From contig JAVLUZ010000710.1 of NCBI GenBank assembly GCA_036768485.1, positions 241,165 through 305,164 on the forward strand: DNA of 64,000 bases, read 5' to 3'. The notes under the pieces were generated by a model. The model saw only the letters and a program-made list of their open reading frames with translations. It was not told the DNA's origin and searched no databases. A program made the position numbers and the translations under genes. This DNA is from Mermis nigrescens (lineage: Eukaryota; Nematoda; Enoplea; Mermithida; Mermithidae). Positions 21,035-32,029 of the stretch are shown here, in pieces (the first letter of the stretch is position 1; each line of letters opens with the position of its first letter).

Positions 21035-23854
21035 GGAGTTAACGCCCCTGTTAAACCCGATTTAACTTCAAAAAATGATGAAAATGATAAAAATGTACTG
21101 AATTGTGCCTTATTTAATGCTAGAAGTCTAGTGAACAAATTACCTGAACTTCATGCTTCACTCATTTCTGAAACCTACGATATCATTTTTGTAACAGAAT
21201 CTTGGTTAAATGATACAATTTCTGATGGTCTTCTTTGTACTTCTTCTGTTTATTCTATTTATAGATGTGACAGGCTGGATTATAGAGGTGGTGGGGTAGC
21301 TATATTGTATAAAAATGCACTGAAAATTTGTAATATTACTCTTAAGGAACCATTTGATTACCCTGAAACTCTTATTTGTGAACTTCACTCCAATGATGAA
21401 TATGTGCGGTTTATACTTTGCTATAGGTCACCAAAATATGATATTCAATATGCTCAAAAATTGTCTTTTTCTTGAAAAGTACATTGAAAACACGAAAAAA
21501 TGCATAATACTAGGCGATTTTAACCTACCTGACCTAAACTTTGCCTCTCATTCTGCATACAGGAACCCAGTTACACAAATATTTTATGAATGTTTTGTAA
21601 ACCTAGGTCTCAATTTAATGACAAACAAACCAAACCGAAATCTAAATATTTTAGATCTTATTTTGAGTACATCTCGTGAACTCCTTTTTAATGTTTCTGT
21701 TAACGAACCTTTTGCTAGTAGTGATCATGAAATAATTTCGTTTAATTTGCCATTTAATAGCAATGAGGATGAAAATCTAATAACGCTTGATTTCAAAAAG
21801 GCAAATTATCAAGCAATTGAAGCTTTCTTGGCATCTGTTGAATGGGAAAAAATTTTTTCGTCTTGTGTAAGTGTTAATGATTTCTACGAGGCTTTTTTGT
21901 CCATTCTCAACACAGCTATTTCCGAATTCGTTCCACTGAAAAAGAAAATGCGCAGAAATCTTCTGCCAAATTCTGTACGAAAAATGCAGGCTACAAAGCG
22001 TAAACTTTGGAAAAAATACAAAATTAATAGGGATGCTAAAACGTTAGAGAAATGTAAGAAATTGACCAAAAATATAAAAACTTTGATGAATGAACATCTT
22101 GCAAATGAGGAAGGAAAGTTACTAAAGTCGAATAATTTAAAAAACTTTTTCTCTTTTGTAAATGATCGATTAAATAATGAAAAGAAAATTCTATTGTTGA
22201 AAAGCAACGGCATCACTATTGTGGATGATTTAGACAAAGCAAATGCTTTTAATACAAATTTTGCCAACAATTTTGTAAATGACAATGATGTTTTACCTGT
22301 CTTTCCTGATAAAATTAACCGTAATCATAGTGTTTCTTGCAAATTTGACTTATTTACAATTTCGGATGCTCTAAATCGACTAAAACCTTCATTGTCACTT
22401 GGCCCTGATGGCCTGTGTGCATATTTTGTGAAAAAGCTAAAATTAGTCCTTGTTAGACCTTTGATGTCAATTTTTGAAGTTTCTTACAGGACAGGGTGCA
22501 TCCCCGACCTGTGGAGGGAAGCTATTGTTGTGCCTATACCTAAAAAAGGTGACTTATCATCCATAGAAAACTATCGGCCCGTGTCCCTTTGTTGTGTTCT
22601 GTGTAAGGTCATGGAATCGATAATTAATGTTAGCCTAACCACCCATTTAAATGAAAATAATTTGCTTTCTGAAAATCAGTTTGGATTTAGAAAAAATAAA
22701 TCTTGTACACTGCAACTTTTAAAGTGCAAAAATCAGTGGTCCAAAAATCTTGATGAAAATTGCCCAATCGATATTGTTTATATCGATTTTTGTAAAACTT
22801 TTGATACAGTTTCGCATGAAAAACTGCTTATAAAATTAGCTGCCTATGGCATAAGTGGATTTTGCCTAAATTGGTTAAAATGCTGTTTGAGTAATAGATC
22901 CCAAAGGGTTAAAGTGGAAATTCATTGTCTCTTCCGCTCCCTGTTTCCAGTGGGGTGCCACAGGGTAGTGTTTTAGGCCCTACCCTTTTTTTGTTATTCA
23001 TAAATGATTTATGTGATTTTCAAAGTACCAGCTCAATTTAGCTATTTGCTGATGATGTTAAAATATCTAATTCAGCTTCCAATTTTTTGGACTTGCAAAA
23101 TGATCTAATGCATATTAAGAGGTGGGCTGATATCTGGCAGCTTAAGATCTCACTCAGCAAATGTTTTGTTTTGCATTTAGGAAAATCTAATCCCAAGCAC
23201 TCTTACGGTATAGATAATTTTGAAATCCCACATGATATATCCGAGATGAAGGATCTTGGTGTCTTAATAAGTAAAGATTTATCTTCTAGAACTCATTGTA
23301 CAAACATTGTAAAAAAAGGCATGAGAATTGCAAACTTGATTTTACGGAGTTTTGTTTCAAGAGATAAAACTTTGTTAGTAAAAGCCTTTACAACCTATGT
23401 CAGACCAATTTTGGAATATGGTTCGTCTGTTTGGAATCCTTATCTGTTATGTGACATAAATAATGTTGAAAATGTCCAAAGAAAATTTACCAAACGAATT
23501 TTTTCTGATGAAACTATCTCCTACGATGCCCGATTAAAGGAATTGGGCTTGGAGAGACTCGAATTACGTAGAATGCAAAGTGATTTATCAATGACACGCT
23601 CTATAATCAAGGATAATTTGTTACCTGTTGAAGACTTCTTCACATTTAATGTAAACTCAAATCGTGCTGTAAATTCTTGCAAACTTTACGTTAACCGTGT
23701 AAACAAAAATGTTAGAAAATTTGAATTTTGCAATCGTGTGATTTCTGTCTGGAATTATTTGCCTGATGATATCATCTGCTCAGCTAATTCGAACATTTTC
23801 ACCATGAAATTGAAACAATTTGATTTATCCATTTTTCTCAAGGGGCGTATCTAA
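21035..23854 (+). pseudogene. CR1-like LINE, ORF2 (endonuclease and reverse transcriptase), broken
   Basis: The endonuclease part starts about 21095 (LNCALFNARSLVNKLPEL; then TESWL, GGGVAILY). A frameshift falls near 21455-21475. The frame beginning before 21470 continues with ILGDFNLPDLNF and SSDHEIISF. The reverse transcriptase follows: LGPDGLCAYF, VVPIPKKGDLSSIENYRPVS, NQFGFRKNKSC, then motif A as YIDFCKTFD (usually DFxKAFD). A second frameshift lies near 22920-22950, then [11 protein letters not shown], a TAG stop at 23039-23041, the catalytic FADD at 23045-23056, and the C-terminal region to 23854. Full length was about 930 residues. Two frameshifts and one stop make it inactive. Confidence 0.92.
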
Positions 23855-24110
23855 GCGCAGTTATAATTCATTGCCTGTACGTACCCGCGTGTCTTACATT
23901 TACATTACACTACTTTCTTTTATCACTTTATTCGTTTTTTTTACAATTAAATACGTGTGTTTGCAATATGTACATGAATTTCAATTATGCATTTATATGA
24001 CATTCGTCCTTTCCCTTATTATTTGTATTGTAATGTGCACGTATATTTCAAATTTGTACGTGTATTTTGTAGACCGAATAAATCTTTCTTTCTTTCTTTC
24101 TTATTTAGGT
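23855..24110 (+). other. CR1-like LINE 3' UTR and tail
   Basis: The 3' region carries AATAAA at 24077-24082, followed by four CTTT units and the end of the element at about 24105-24110. Short 3' tandem repeats are usual for CR1-group elements. Confidence 0.7.
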
Positions 24111-24404
24111 AGGTAAATCAATTCGGCACGAAGCGCCGAAAATTTTTTCAAGTTTTACATCTCTAAAACGCATTTTAACATTACAAAAAGTTTCCACAAA
24201 TGCCAACCAAGCCCAAAAATTTTTTCTATCTCCCAAAATTTGGCTGACAAATAGACCAAAAAGTGGAAAAACGGTACCACCATGGTCACGTTTCCGTAAT
24301 TTCTTATTTGACTACAGTAAAGATTATCTATTTTTAATTGCATAAGGGATATACCATGTCGATTTTAAGAAACTATCGTAAATACATACTACTAAAAGTG
24401 CTAA
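24111..24404. repeat. Q-family repeat with hairpin word
   Basis: Positions 24120-24300 are the reverse complement of 12180-12360. A hairpin word, CGGCACGAAGCGCCGAAAA, lies at about 24123-24142. Positions 24300-24404 hold no recognised feature. Confidence 0.6.
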
Positions 24405-24789
24405 TCTACTATATATTTTTGAAAGTTTGTTTGTTTGTATGTTTGTGCCGGGTTGGCTCCGGCCCAATGAAATTTGGTGGGCTGATATTTTGGGCCGAGG
24501 TCGGTCCAATGGGGGAAGGAGCCGTAGCGATCTTGAAATTTCGACAAACACACCCATTGGCCCTGGGCAGGGAAGGAGCAGGGTTTGGCCCCTGTGCTAT
24601 AAGCGTCCACGATTTCGGGAGATGGCCAATTTTTTGCTATTTTTTTCAAAAATTAGTTTATACTGTTTGTATAGGGATACCCCGGCCAAGAGGAGCATGC
24701 CTGGCGACACTATGTACATTGTTATATGTTATAGCATTGGTCGGCACTGTGAAACATCAAAATACGGGTTTAACCAAATGATGCTATAA

Positions 24790-25200
24790 CATAGGCAATT
24801 TTATAAGATGGGCATGGTATGAGATACTATGTGCAACAAGATAAGCAATGCTATAAGATAGGACGTGATATAAGATACTCTGTGCTACAGGATAGGCAAT
24901 ACTATAAGATAGGACGTGATATAAGACACCCCGTGCTGCAAGATAGGCAATGCTATAAGATAGAACGTTATAAAAGATACCCCGTGCTACAAGATAGGCA
25001 ATGCTATAAGATAGGAAGTGATATAAGATACCCCGAGCTGCAAGATAGGCAATGTTATAAGATGGTATGGGATATAAGATACCCTGTGCTACGAGATAGG
25101 CAATGCTATAAGATAGGTTTGGTATAGATACCCTGTCTGTGCCATAACATGCAGTGATATAAGATAGGAGATACCATCAGCTTTAACATATCACGTGATA
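24790..25200 (+). repeat. 51-bp satellite inside the Helitron
   Basis: The word GATAGGCAAT recurs at 24891, 24942, 24993, 25044 and 25095, exactly 51 bp apart, with diverged copies at each side. Because 51 is a multiple of three, one frame stays open over 103 codons with a 17-residue repeat (VLQDRQCYKIGRDIRYP). I treat this as a by-product of the unit length and not as a gene. Confidence 0.93.
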
Positions 25201-25224
25201 TATGACACCCTTTGCTACAACAAA

Positions 25225-25640
25225 CAAAAAATTTTTAAAACATCAAAAATATGGTTTGACCGAAAAAATTTTTCAAAACATCCTAAAACATCAAAAATAT
25301 GGTTTGACGAAAAAAATTTTCCAAAACATCCCAAAACATCAAAAATATGGGTTTGATTAAAAAAATTTTCCAAAACATGCTAAAACATCAAAAATATGGT
25401 TTGACGAAAAAAATTTTCCAAAACATCAACAATATGGGTTTTATTAAAAAAATTTCCAGAACACCCCAGAACATCAAAAATATGATTATGGCTAAACAAT
25501 TTTCAAAACCATTCTGTAACGTCAAAAATATGGGTTTGATCAAAAAAATGGTTGACAAAAGACATTTTAAAAAAATCCAAAAAATAAAATATGGTTTGTA
25601 CCAACAATTTTTTTAGAAATATCCCAAAAACATCAAGTCT
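25225..25640 (+). repeat. About 48-bp AT-rich satellite inside the Helitron
   Basis: The word CATCAAAAATATGG recurs at about 25240, 25289, 25338 and 25386 and then in diverged form to about 25640, with AAAAATTTTCCAAAACATC between copies. Confidence 0.85.
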
Positions 25641-25804
25641 TGAAAAATAAAAAATACAAGAGACATATAAATTCCATATAGCTATCAGGCCTAAGTTCAG
25701 CCCGGGCAACGCCGGGCAGCTCAACTAGTCACTCTATATTCAAATGGTACTTCTACAATATAGTAACTATTATGACGTCATCAGATAAACTAAAGCCTGT
25801 ATCT

Positions 25805-26030
25805 CGACCTAGGCGTGAGTGATACCGCCCTATAGTCTGTTTTACATAAATTTGGGAATAAATTTCAATAATTTTTACTGACAGCAAGCCGATAGATTAC
25901 GATAATTATATATTAGATCAATGCTAAAATCGCAATCTGTCAGCTCATTGTTCGAGATAATCTTTAAATTTCATGTTCAAACTTGTGTGAAACAGACTAT
26001 AAGCGGGAGCGATACCGGCCTAAGCGGAAG
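25805..26030. repeat. Short foldback (W), about 225 bp
   Basis: The left part (CCTAGGCGTGAGTGATACCG, then TATAGTCTGTTT) is complementary to the right part (AAACAGACTATA, then GGAGCGATACCGGCCTAAG). Related words (GACCTAAGCGGGAGCGACC) recur at 45548-45575. The remainder of 25730-26949 holds no recognised gene or element. Confidence 0.55.
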
Positions 26031-26949
26031 TTTGAAATTTAATTGAAATTCGAAATTCAATCAAGAAGTTTGAAAAAATCAACAACTACTGCGTCTATAC
26101 TTTGCACAGCACCACTTACTATCTGTATTAGTGTCATTTAAAAACACCTTTTCCACGACTTTTTCTTGGAAAAATAAAAATTCGGGGATCAGCGGAAACC
26201 TTTTTAGGGGATGAAACCCCCAACATTAATACAGCGTCTGAAAGAGGAATGTTATACATTGTTTTGTTAATTCACATTTCGCGCCGTTTTACATTTAAAA
26301 GAAGAGCTCTCGCTGGTCTATTTCAAGAAATTTTGTGCATAAATCAAAACTTTTCAGCCAAAGTAAATCGATTACAAAAGCGGTTTAAACTGTAGCCACA
26401 ATCACGATACCTATACCGCGTATGGCACTTGACTTGATGATCATAAACTTTAAACTGTAGACTGCCTATCGAACGCTGAAAATTAATTTTCATATGCAAA
26501 ATTTCGTGAAATCGACTTCCGCATTTTGATATAATTTTAATAAAAAACCTCACAAAAAAGAGACTTGGACATACATATGTAATTCGCTTTTTAATCCGAG
26601 ATTTGCGCAATGTTAAAGCCCTGAGTGGAATCCGAAAATTTTGAAAGATCAGGCAGAATCAAATGATATAAGCACCAGCCAATCTCCATCTTTACACATA
26701 AATAGGCATTTGCTGAGTAAATCTTACCATTTATTGCGACACACAAAGACGATGAAAAAGTTAATTTAAGGCAATGTAAGTAGGTAACATTAGAACTTAG
26801 TATACGCTAAAAACATATAGCCAACACGCAAAATAATATGCCCATATACACAGCCAATTTCGAATAAATTAGATTTATGAATACCTATATGCACATATAA
26901 AGACAAAAACAATTATGCCATGATGACGACAATATCTCTTCAGCCTGTC

Positions 26950-27208
26950 CACACCTGGGCGTGGGGGGTTTGGGGGGTATGCACCCCCCAGAAACCAAAA
27001 TACCCCCCCAGAAATCAAAATACCCCCAGAATTCAATTTTTGAAATTTTTTTCCGTTTTTTCGCAATTTTTTGATGCCAATGGATAGTGCTTGATGAGAA
27101 ACGTCGAAAAATGGTGTTTTTATCGCCATACCACCATTTTTAAGGCCATTTTTCGACCTTCAAAAAAATCTTGCAACCCCCCCAGAATTTTCTTGCTGCC
27201 CACGTATG
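26950..27208 (-). mobile_element. B element, perfect TSD AGCCTGTC
   Basis: It starts CACACCTGGGCGTGGGG and ends CTGCCCACGTATG, with perfect AGCCTGTC flanks at 26942-26949 and 27209-27216. The inverted ends agree as CAYACSTGGGC. At 259 bp it is the best-delimited copy of the family and carries the core GGATAGTGCTTGATGAG at about 27082-27098. Confidence 0.93.
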
Positions 27209-27585
27209 AGCCTGTCCCATTTAATCGAGAGCCTTTCCACTAAATTTTATAATCATTATTTAATCAGGTTAAAAAGTAGCTTAGAAATTTTAAAAAGTTT
27301 CGTCGCTTGAGCACTGGAAAGATCCCTTCAGTCATCTTAGTTTACAACACTTTAGTAACTCACACATTACATTTTTTGAAAAAGCTATCGAATAAGCATA
27401 TCAGACCACTAGCGCATAGCTGATGAATGAGGCGAACGAGATAATCATTTAACATAGCTACCACGCTTTAAGAATAAATATCACATACAATGCGACGATG
27501 AGACATACGTAACGTAGACGGCCTAATTTCGTAAGTAGTAGATAATCAAGTAAAGCAATTAAATTTGAACTATATGTATAATAAT

Positions 27586-27831
27586 TAATAGTCTGTGGCA
27601 CCAAAGTTCTGGGGGTGCAAGATTTTTTCAAAGGTCAAAAATGGCCTCAAAAATGGTGGTATGGCGAAAAAACACCATTTTTCAACATTTCTCATCGAGC
27701 ACTATCCATCGGCATCAAAACATTGCGAAAAAAACAAAAAAATTCAAAAATTGAAATCTGGGGGAGTATTTTGGTTTCTCGAAGGGTGCACTGCATACCC
27801 CCCAAAACCACCTCCCCACGCCCGGGTATTG
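27586..27831 (+). mobile_element. B element, degraded left end
   Basis: Family body from GGCACCAAAGTTCTGGGGG (27597) to CACGCCCGGGTATTG (27831), with the core GAGCACTATCCATCGGCAT. The first about 10 bases have diverged and no target duplication was found. Confidence 0.75.
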
Positions 27832-28605
27832 TACCTACCATTTTGGGTCTAGAAACGGCATTTGAAAATTTCACCCCCTCCTCCCATAATTCCCATACTA
27901 CGCGTGTCTAATATCAGGTACTCAATTCTCAATTCAACTCAACTCAAAAAATTTAAGTTTGTTGTACACCATGCGAAACCAAAAAAATTTGATACTATAT
28001 TGAATGATGTTCAACTCTGTTGTCTGAGATAAAGCTCAGATCATCCTTCTGTTCAACCAAAAATAATTAATCATAAATCTGAAAATGCGAATAAAACATG
28101 CACATAATGATATAGATAGACAGTCCAGATATTGTGTCTGTTAAATTATCAACAACAAGGACCGTTGGATACTCTGTTGAGCCAAGTATGTAGCTTGAAG
28201 GGGCTGTCACTTTGATCAAGGCTTTGTGCACTTTTAGGCTGCATATTATAGCTTAAAATTGTGAGGTAAGGAAATAAATACATAAGTTATAGACGGCGCT
28301 AAATGTGGGGGGAGTTTGGCGGTTCGGATCGGACCTCCAGAAAATGTCAGATTCGTACAAAACTGACTAGATTTCTATATTCCATTTTTGAAAAATTGTT
28401 TCATTTTTTTGCAAATTTTTTATGGCAGGCTTATATTCAAATTCGCCTAAGGGAGGGGCATGCATGGGCAGCGATCAAATTCTGGAGGTCTGGGTGGTGT
28501 AAAACTGACACATATCCCAAAAACATGTTAAAAGTTCAATTCTGAGGAGTCTGTCGATTTTTTTTTAATCTATCTATCGGATTCCTTGGTAGGGGGGAAG
28601 TTAAA
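27832..28605. other. No gene recognised
   Basis: AT-rich DNA. A piece near 28470-28560 (TCTGGGTGGTGTAAAAC, then CAATTCTGAG) is shared with 6050-6120. No terminal repeats were resolved. Confidence 0.4.
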
Positions 28606-28837
28606 CATACATGTAACAGGGAGGATGGGAAGGGAACCCCCCACCCAAAGTCGGACGTCCCCCCAACTCCCCCAAAGCTAGAAAAGTTTTGACCCCCCCC
28701 CCCGATTTTTGGAAAAAACTCGAATTTTCTTGCCGTTTTTAGGCGTTTTTTGGCCGTTTTTGGCCAAAAATTGGATGTCATTCAGCCCCAACCCAAAAGA
28801 AGCCGGGTTCCCCCAAATTCGAGCCGTTAGATGTATG
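28606..28837 (+). mobile_element. A element, first of a tandem set
   Basis: It starts CATACATGTAACAGGG and ends GAGCCGTTAGATGTATG, imperfect inverted ends. Flanks AAGTTAAA and AGGTAAAA match at six of eight positions. The interior has C-rich blocks and a GGCCGTTTTTGGCCAAAAAT word shared by all A copies. It is 232 bp and non-coding. Confidence 0.75.
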
Positions 28838-28917
28838 AGGTAAAACCCAAAGGTCATGCGCGGGGGACGGACCCAGGGGGTAAAACGCGGGGGACGGACC
28901 CAGGGGGGGGGGTAAAA

Positions 28918-29398
28918 CATACATGTAACAGGAATGATGGGAAGGGAATCCCCACCCAAAGTCGAACGTCCCCCCAACCACACCTGGGCGTGGGGGGTTT
29001 GGGGGTATGCACCCCCCAGAAACCAAAATACCCCCCCATAATTCAATTTTTGAAAATTTTTTTCGTTTTTTCGCAATTTTTTGATGCCAATGGATAGTGT
29101 TTGATGAGAAACGTCGAAAAATGGTGTTTTTATCCCCATACCACCATTTTTAAGGCCATTTTTTGACCTTCAAAAAAATCTTGCACCCCCCCCCCAGAAT
29201 TTTCTTGCTGCCCACGTATGCCCCCAACTCCCACAAAGCCAGAAAAGTTTTGACCCCCATCCCCGATTTTTGAAAAAAATCGAATTTTCTTGCCGTTTTT
29301 AGGCGTTTTTTGGCCGTTTTTGGCCAAAAATTGGATGTCATTTAGCCCCAATCCAAAAAAAGCCGGGTTCCCCCCAAATTCGAGCCGTTAGATGTATG
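28918..29398 (+). mobile_element. A element interrupted by a B element
   Basis: The same ends as the copy at 28606, with flanks GGGTAAAA (28910-28917) and AGGTAAAA (29399-29406), seven of eight. A B element is inserted at 28979-29220. With the B element and one duplication removed, the interior aligns with the first A copy throughout. Confidence 0.88.
28979..29220 (-). mobile_element. B element nested in A, perfect TSD CCCCCAAC
   Basis: It starts CACACCTGGGCGTGGGG and ends GCTGCCCACGTATG. The flanks are CCCCCAAC at 28971-28978 and 29221-29228. The neighbouring A copy at 28606 shows the uninterrupted site (GTCCCCCCAACTCCC at about 28648-28662), a direct empty-site proof. Confidence 0.95.
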
Positions 29399-29535
29399 AG
29401 GTAAAACCCAAAGGTCATGCGCGGGGGACGGACCCAGGGGGGTAAAACGCGGGGGACGGACCCAGGGGAGGGGGGTAAAACATACATGTAACAGGGAGGA
29501 TGGGAAGGGAATCCCCCACCCAAAGTCGGACGTCC

Positions 29536-30380
29536 GGGATCCACCACCTAAAGTTAGCTGTCCGTAATCCCCCGGAGTCAAATACTCGTAAATTGGTTCA
29601 TATCTCAGAAAATTCGTTGAGATAGCTTGCGAAAACCGCATTTTTCGACCTGTTTTCAATATAGTCATTCCATCAAGATAATAAGTCAGATTAAGCGTCA
29701 GCGAAGCGACCCATGTTTATTTTGAAAACCTTCCAAACAAACAAGTCAATGGCACAAAATTAATCGCAAAGATGCATTACATTCTGCAGAATTCATTTTG
29801 AAAGAGGACTTCTTGTTTTCTAGTCGGAGACACCATTTAAAACAGCTAAACGCATTTTTGAGGAAATAAATACATAAGTTAATAGGTTTAGTAAATGAAA
29901 AACAATGGCGCTAAATGTGGGGGGTTGGCGGTTATAATATAATAGTTATAAATAAATATAATAGTTATAAATAAATACATTTTAAAAAATTGTGATTTTT
30001 CTAAATTTCTTTTTTAAATTTTTTTAAAATTGAGTTTAAATTTTTTTTAAATTGAGTTTAAAGCGATAAGAATACGAGTAACCTGGCCCTTATTCAGGGA
30101 GAGCAGGGAGTTGGAAAATTATTCGTCGACTGAATTATGGAAAGTCAGTTGTGAGGATTTTTTAAACGATCGATTTGTGTAATATAAGTATGGAATAATG
30201 TGAAAATTTTTGAAATTTTTGATTAAAATTTTACTTCACCATTGCATAGAGCTCGTTGAGATACGATCAAAAATGCCTTTATTTTTGCCCATCTCCTAAT
30301 CTAATGATTCTCGAGATATCTGACCTCAGCCTTTTCGCCCCCCCTCGAAATAAACTCCTGTATACGGGCCCTCACATAAT
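29536..30380. repeat. Mixed repeats including an S-type element (about 30082-30370)
   Basis: From about 30082 (CCTGGCCCTTATTCAGGG) to 30370 (TATACGGGCCC) the sequence matches the S family at 10455-11115, including CTCGAGATATCTGACCTC near 30312. Positions 29550-29600 carry A-like words shared with 30410-30440. No gene is seen. Confidence 0.55.
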
Positions 30381-30613
30381 CATACATGTAACAGGGGATG
30401 TGGGAGGGGATCCACCACCCAAAGTTAGCTGTCCATTATCCCCCGGAGTCAAAAAATTTTTGAACCCCCACCGACTTTTGAAGAAATTTGAAATTTTCGG
30501 CCGTTAAGTAGGTTGTTTTTTGGCCGTTTCTGGCAAAAATTGGAGTTATTAAACCCCCCCCTCCCCAAATAGCCTGAGACCCTCACCCGAAATTTCGAGC
30601 CGTTACACGTTTG
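30381..30613 (+). mobile_element. A element
   Basis: It starts CATACATGTAACAGGGG and ends GAGCCGTTACACGTTTG. Flanks CACATAAT and CACGTAAC match at six of eight, both differences being transitions. It is 233 bp, the same length as the first A copy. Confidence 0.75.
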
Positions 30614-30664
30614 CACGTAACCGACCATACATGTAACGCTTCGGAATTTTGGATAGGTCCCCGC

Positions 30665-31477
30665 CGCAAAGTTTATTTTGTACTCGGCAAAGATATTTCC
30701 CCATGTACAAAGACTTTTCGGTACCGTCTTTGTACATGTACTAAGAATTTTGGGAAGACCAACATTGCAAAAAAGTCTAAAATTCGCAAAAATGAGTAAT
30801 TGTGTGTTCTATATATCTTTATAATAGCGAAAATTGCATTTCAAAAGGAAAAATGTCAAATTTTTAGGCACTTCGCGCCGTTTTAAGACGATTCTTAATG
30901 ATTTTTTGCCAGTAGAGCAGTGTTTTTTTTGTACAAGGTCCGTTTGTACATGTACAAAGATGGTCCCTAAAAGTCTTTGTACATTTCGTACACACAAATT
31001 TTTGGGTACTATAATATGATACAGTCGCGATTTTAGTGTGGCAAAAACAGAGTTGTTCGACCTTTGGTTACGTATTTTAGCAATTTCTATGTTTCTAAGG
31101 GCAAAAATCAGTAATAATCGTCTCAAAACGGCGCGAAGCGCCAAAAAATTTGGCATTTTTCCTTTCAAAATGCAATTTCTGAAATTATAAAGATATATAG
31201 AACACACAATTGCTCATTTCGGCGCGGAGCACCGAGAATTTTTGCGAATTTCGAACCTTTTTGCAGTTTTTGTCTTCCAAAAAATCTTTGTACATGTACA
31301 AAAGACGGTCCCCAAAAGTCTTTGTTTATCGCGAAAAATCTTTGCCGAATACAAAAATAAACCGTGCAGTGGAGACGCAGAAATTAGCTAAAATACACTA
31401 CCAAAATTCGAACACAAAATGTACAAAGACTTTTAGGGACCATCTTTGTACATGTACAAACGTACAAAAAAACACTG
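30665..31477 (+). mobile_element. Outer E element
   Basis: Left part from about 30665 (TTTATTTTGTACTCGG), right end ACAAAAAAACACTG at 31477. Flanks GTCCCCGC and GTCTCCGG match at six of eight. Its body resumes cleanly on both sides of the inner E, as judged against the uninterrupted copy at 38014-38413. Confidence 0.75.
30918..31366 (-). mobile_element. Inner E element, TSD CAGTAGAG/CAGTGGAG
   Basis: It starts CAGTGTTTTTTTTGTACAAG and ends ACAAAAATAAACCGTG, flanked by CAGTAGAG (30910-30917) and CAGTGGAG (31367-31374), seven of eight. It is 449 bp, with two hairpin words (31128-31142 as GGCGCGAAGCGCC, and a variant near 31222) and paired TACATGTACAAA words at both ends. Confidence 0.85.
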
Positions 31478-31783
31478 GTCTCCGGCCATTTTAAGGGAGA
31501 AGGGGTAAATAAACGACGCTCAATTTTTGGCTAAAACGGCCAAAAAACACCTAAAAATGGACAAAAAACGCAAATTTTATAAAAATAGAGGGAGGATCGA
31601 AAATTTTCTGGCTTCGGTGGATGGGGGGCGACTAGCTTCAGGTGGGGTATCCCCCATCGCCCTGTTACGGGTCTTCAACCGACCCACATTTAACTAATAA
31701 ATCGTCAATGTTTTTGCAAAGCTTGGAAAGGTCGAAAAATGGTGAGTACATTTGCTCCTAACATATACAATTTTGTCCTCTTC

Positions 31784-32029
31784 GTCATAGGTGCACAAGG
31801 TCAAGGTCAGCAGGGGGGTGGAATCCCAAAAATCTAAAACAATAAATTTAACGTTCACGATTTTTTTGCTGTTTTAGGGATCAAAATGGTCAAAATAGCC
31901 TATGAAACGTTTTTTCGTGGCAATATCGCATTTAAAAAGCATTTCTAGTCCATTTTGACTGCACTGTATCACTTTTAACACTGAAAAATGCCAAAATTTA
32001 TCAATTTTGGGCGTTTTTTGAATAAAAAG
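31784..32029 (+). repeat. R-family repeat, left half (split by the F insertion)
   Basis: From CATAGGTGCACAAGGTCA this block aligns with 41139-41390. It is cut at 32029 by the F element and resumes at 34525-34600 with the TGGCGCGAAGCGCCG hairpin word and CTGCTTTTGACCTC. The 41139-41465 copy is uninterrupted. Confidence 0.85.

Larger units (their letters stand above)
24405..25729 (+). mobile_element. Non-autonomous Helitron with internal satellites
   Basis: The 5' end TCTACTATATAT (from 24405, preceded by A) and the 3' end CTAGT (25725-25729) fit the Helitron rule of TC at the start and CTRRT at the end. Eight bases before CTAGT lies a GC hairpin formed by GCCCGGGC and GCCGGGC (25700-25719), the usual 3' terminator hairpin. 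There are no terminal inverted repeats or target duplication, as expected. The base after CTAGT is C instead of the usual T. No Rep/helicase frame is present. The body holds a 51-bp satellite and a 48-bp satellite. Confidence 0.8.
28838..29535. repeat. Tandem duplication of A plus spacer, with a third partial A
   Basis: A spacer of about 80 bp (AGGTAAAACCCAAAGG, then GCGGGGGACGGACCCAGGGG doubled) follows the first A (28838-28917) and again the second A (29399-29480). A third A starts at 29481 and breaks off near 29535. The A-plus-spacer unit is therefore repeated about 2.3 times, by unequal exchange or replication slippage. Confidence 0.8.
30626..31675 (+). mobile_element. A-like element holding two nested E elements
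   Basis: It starts CATACATGTAACGC and ends CCCTGTTACGGGTCTT. Flanks TAACCGAC (30618-30625) and CAACCGAC (31676-31683) match at seven of eight. An E element (about 30665-31477) lies inside it, and a second E lies inside the first, in inverse orientation. The A-like residue is about 240 bp, as in intact copies. Confidence 0.8.

Noticed and set aside
24819..25127. 103-codon frame with a 17-residue repeat
   Set aside because: It follows entirely from a 51-bp satellite whose unit is divisible by three, inside a Helitron. No start context or family resemblance.
24790..25200. CRISPR-like regular repeats
   Set aside because: The whole unit is repeated without unique spacers, and the context is an animal genome.
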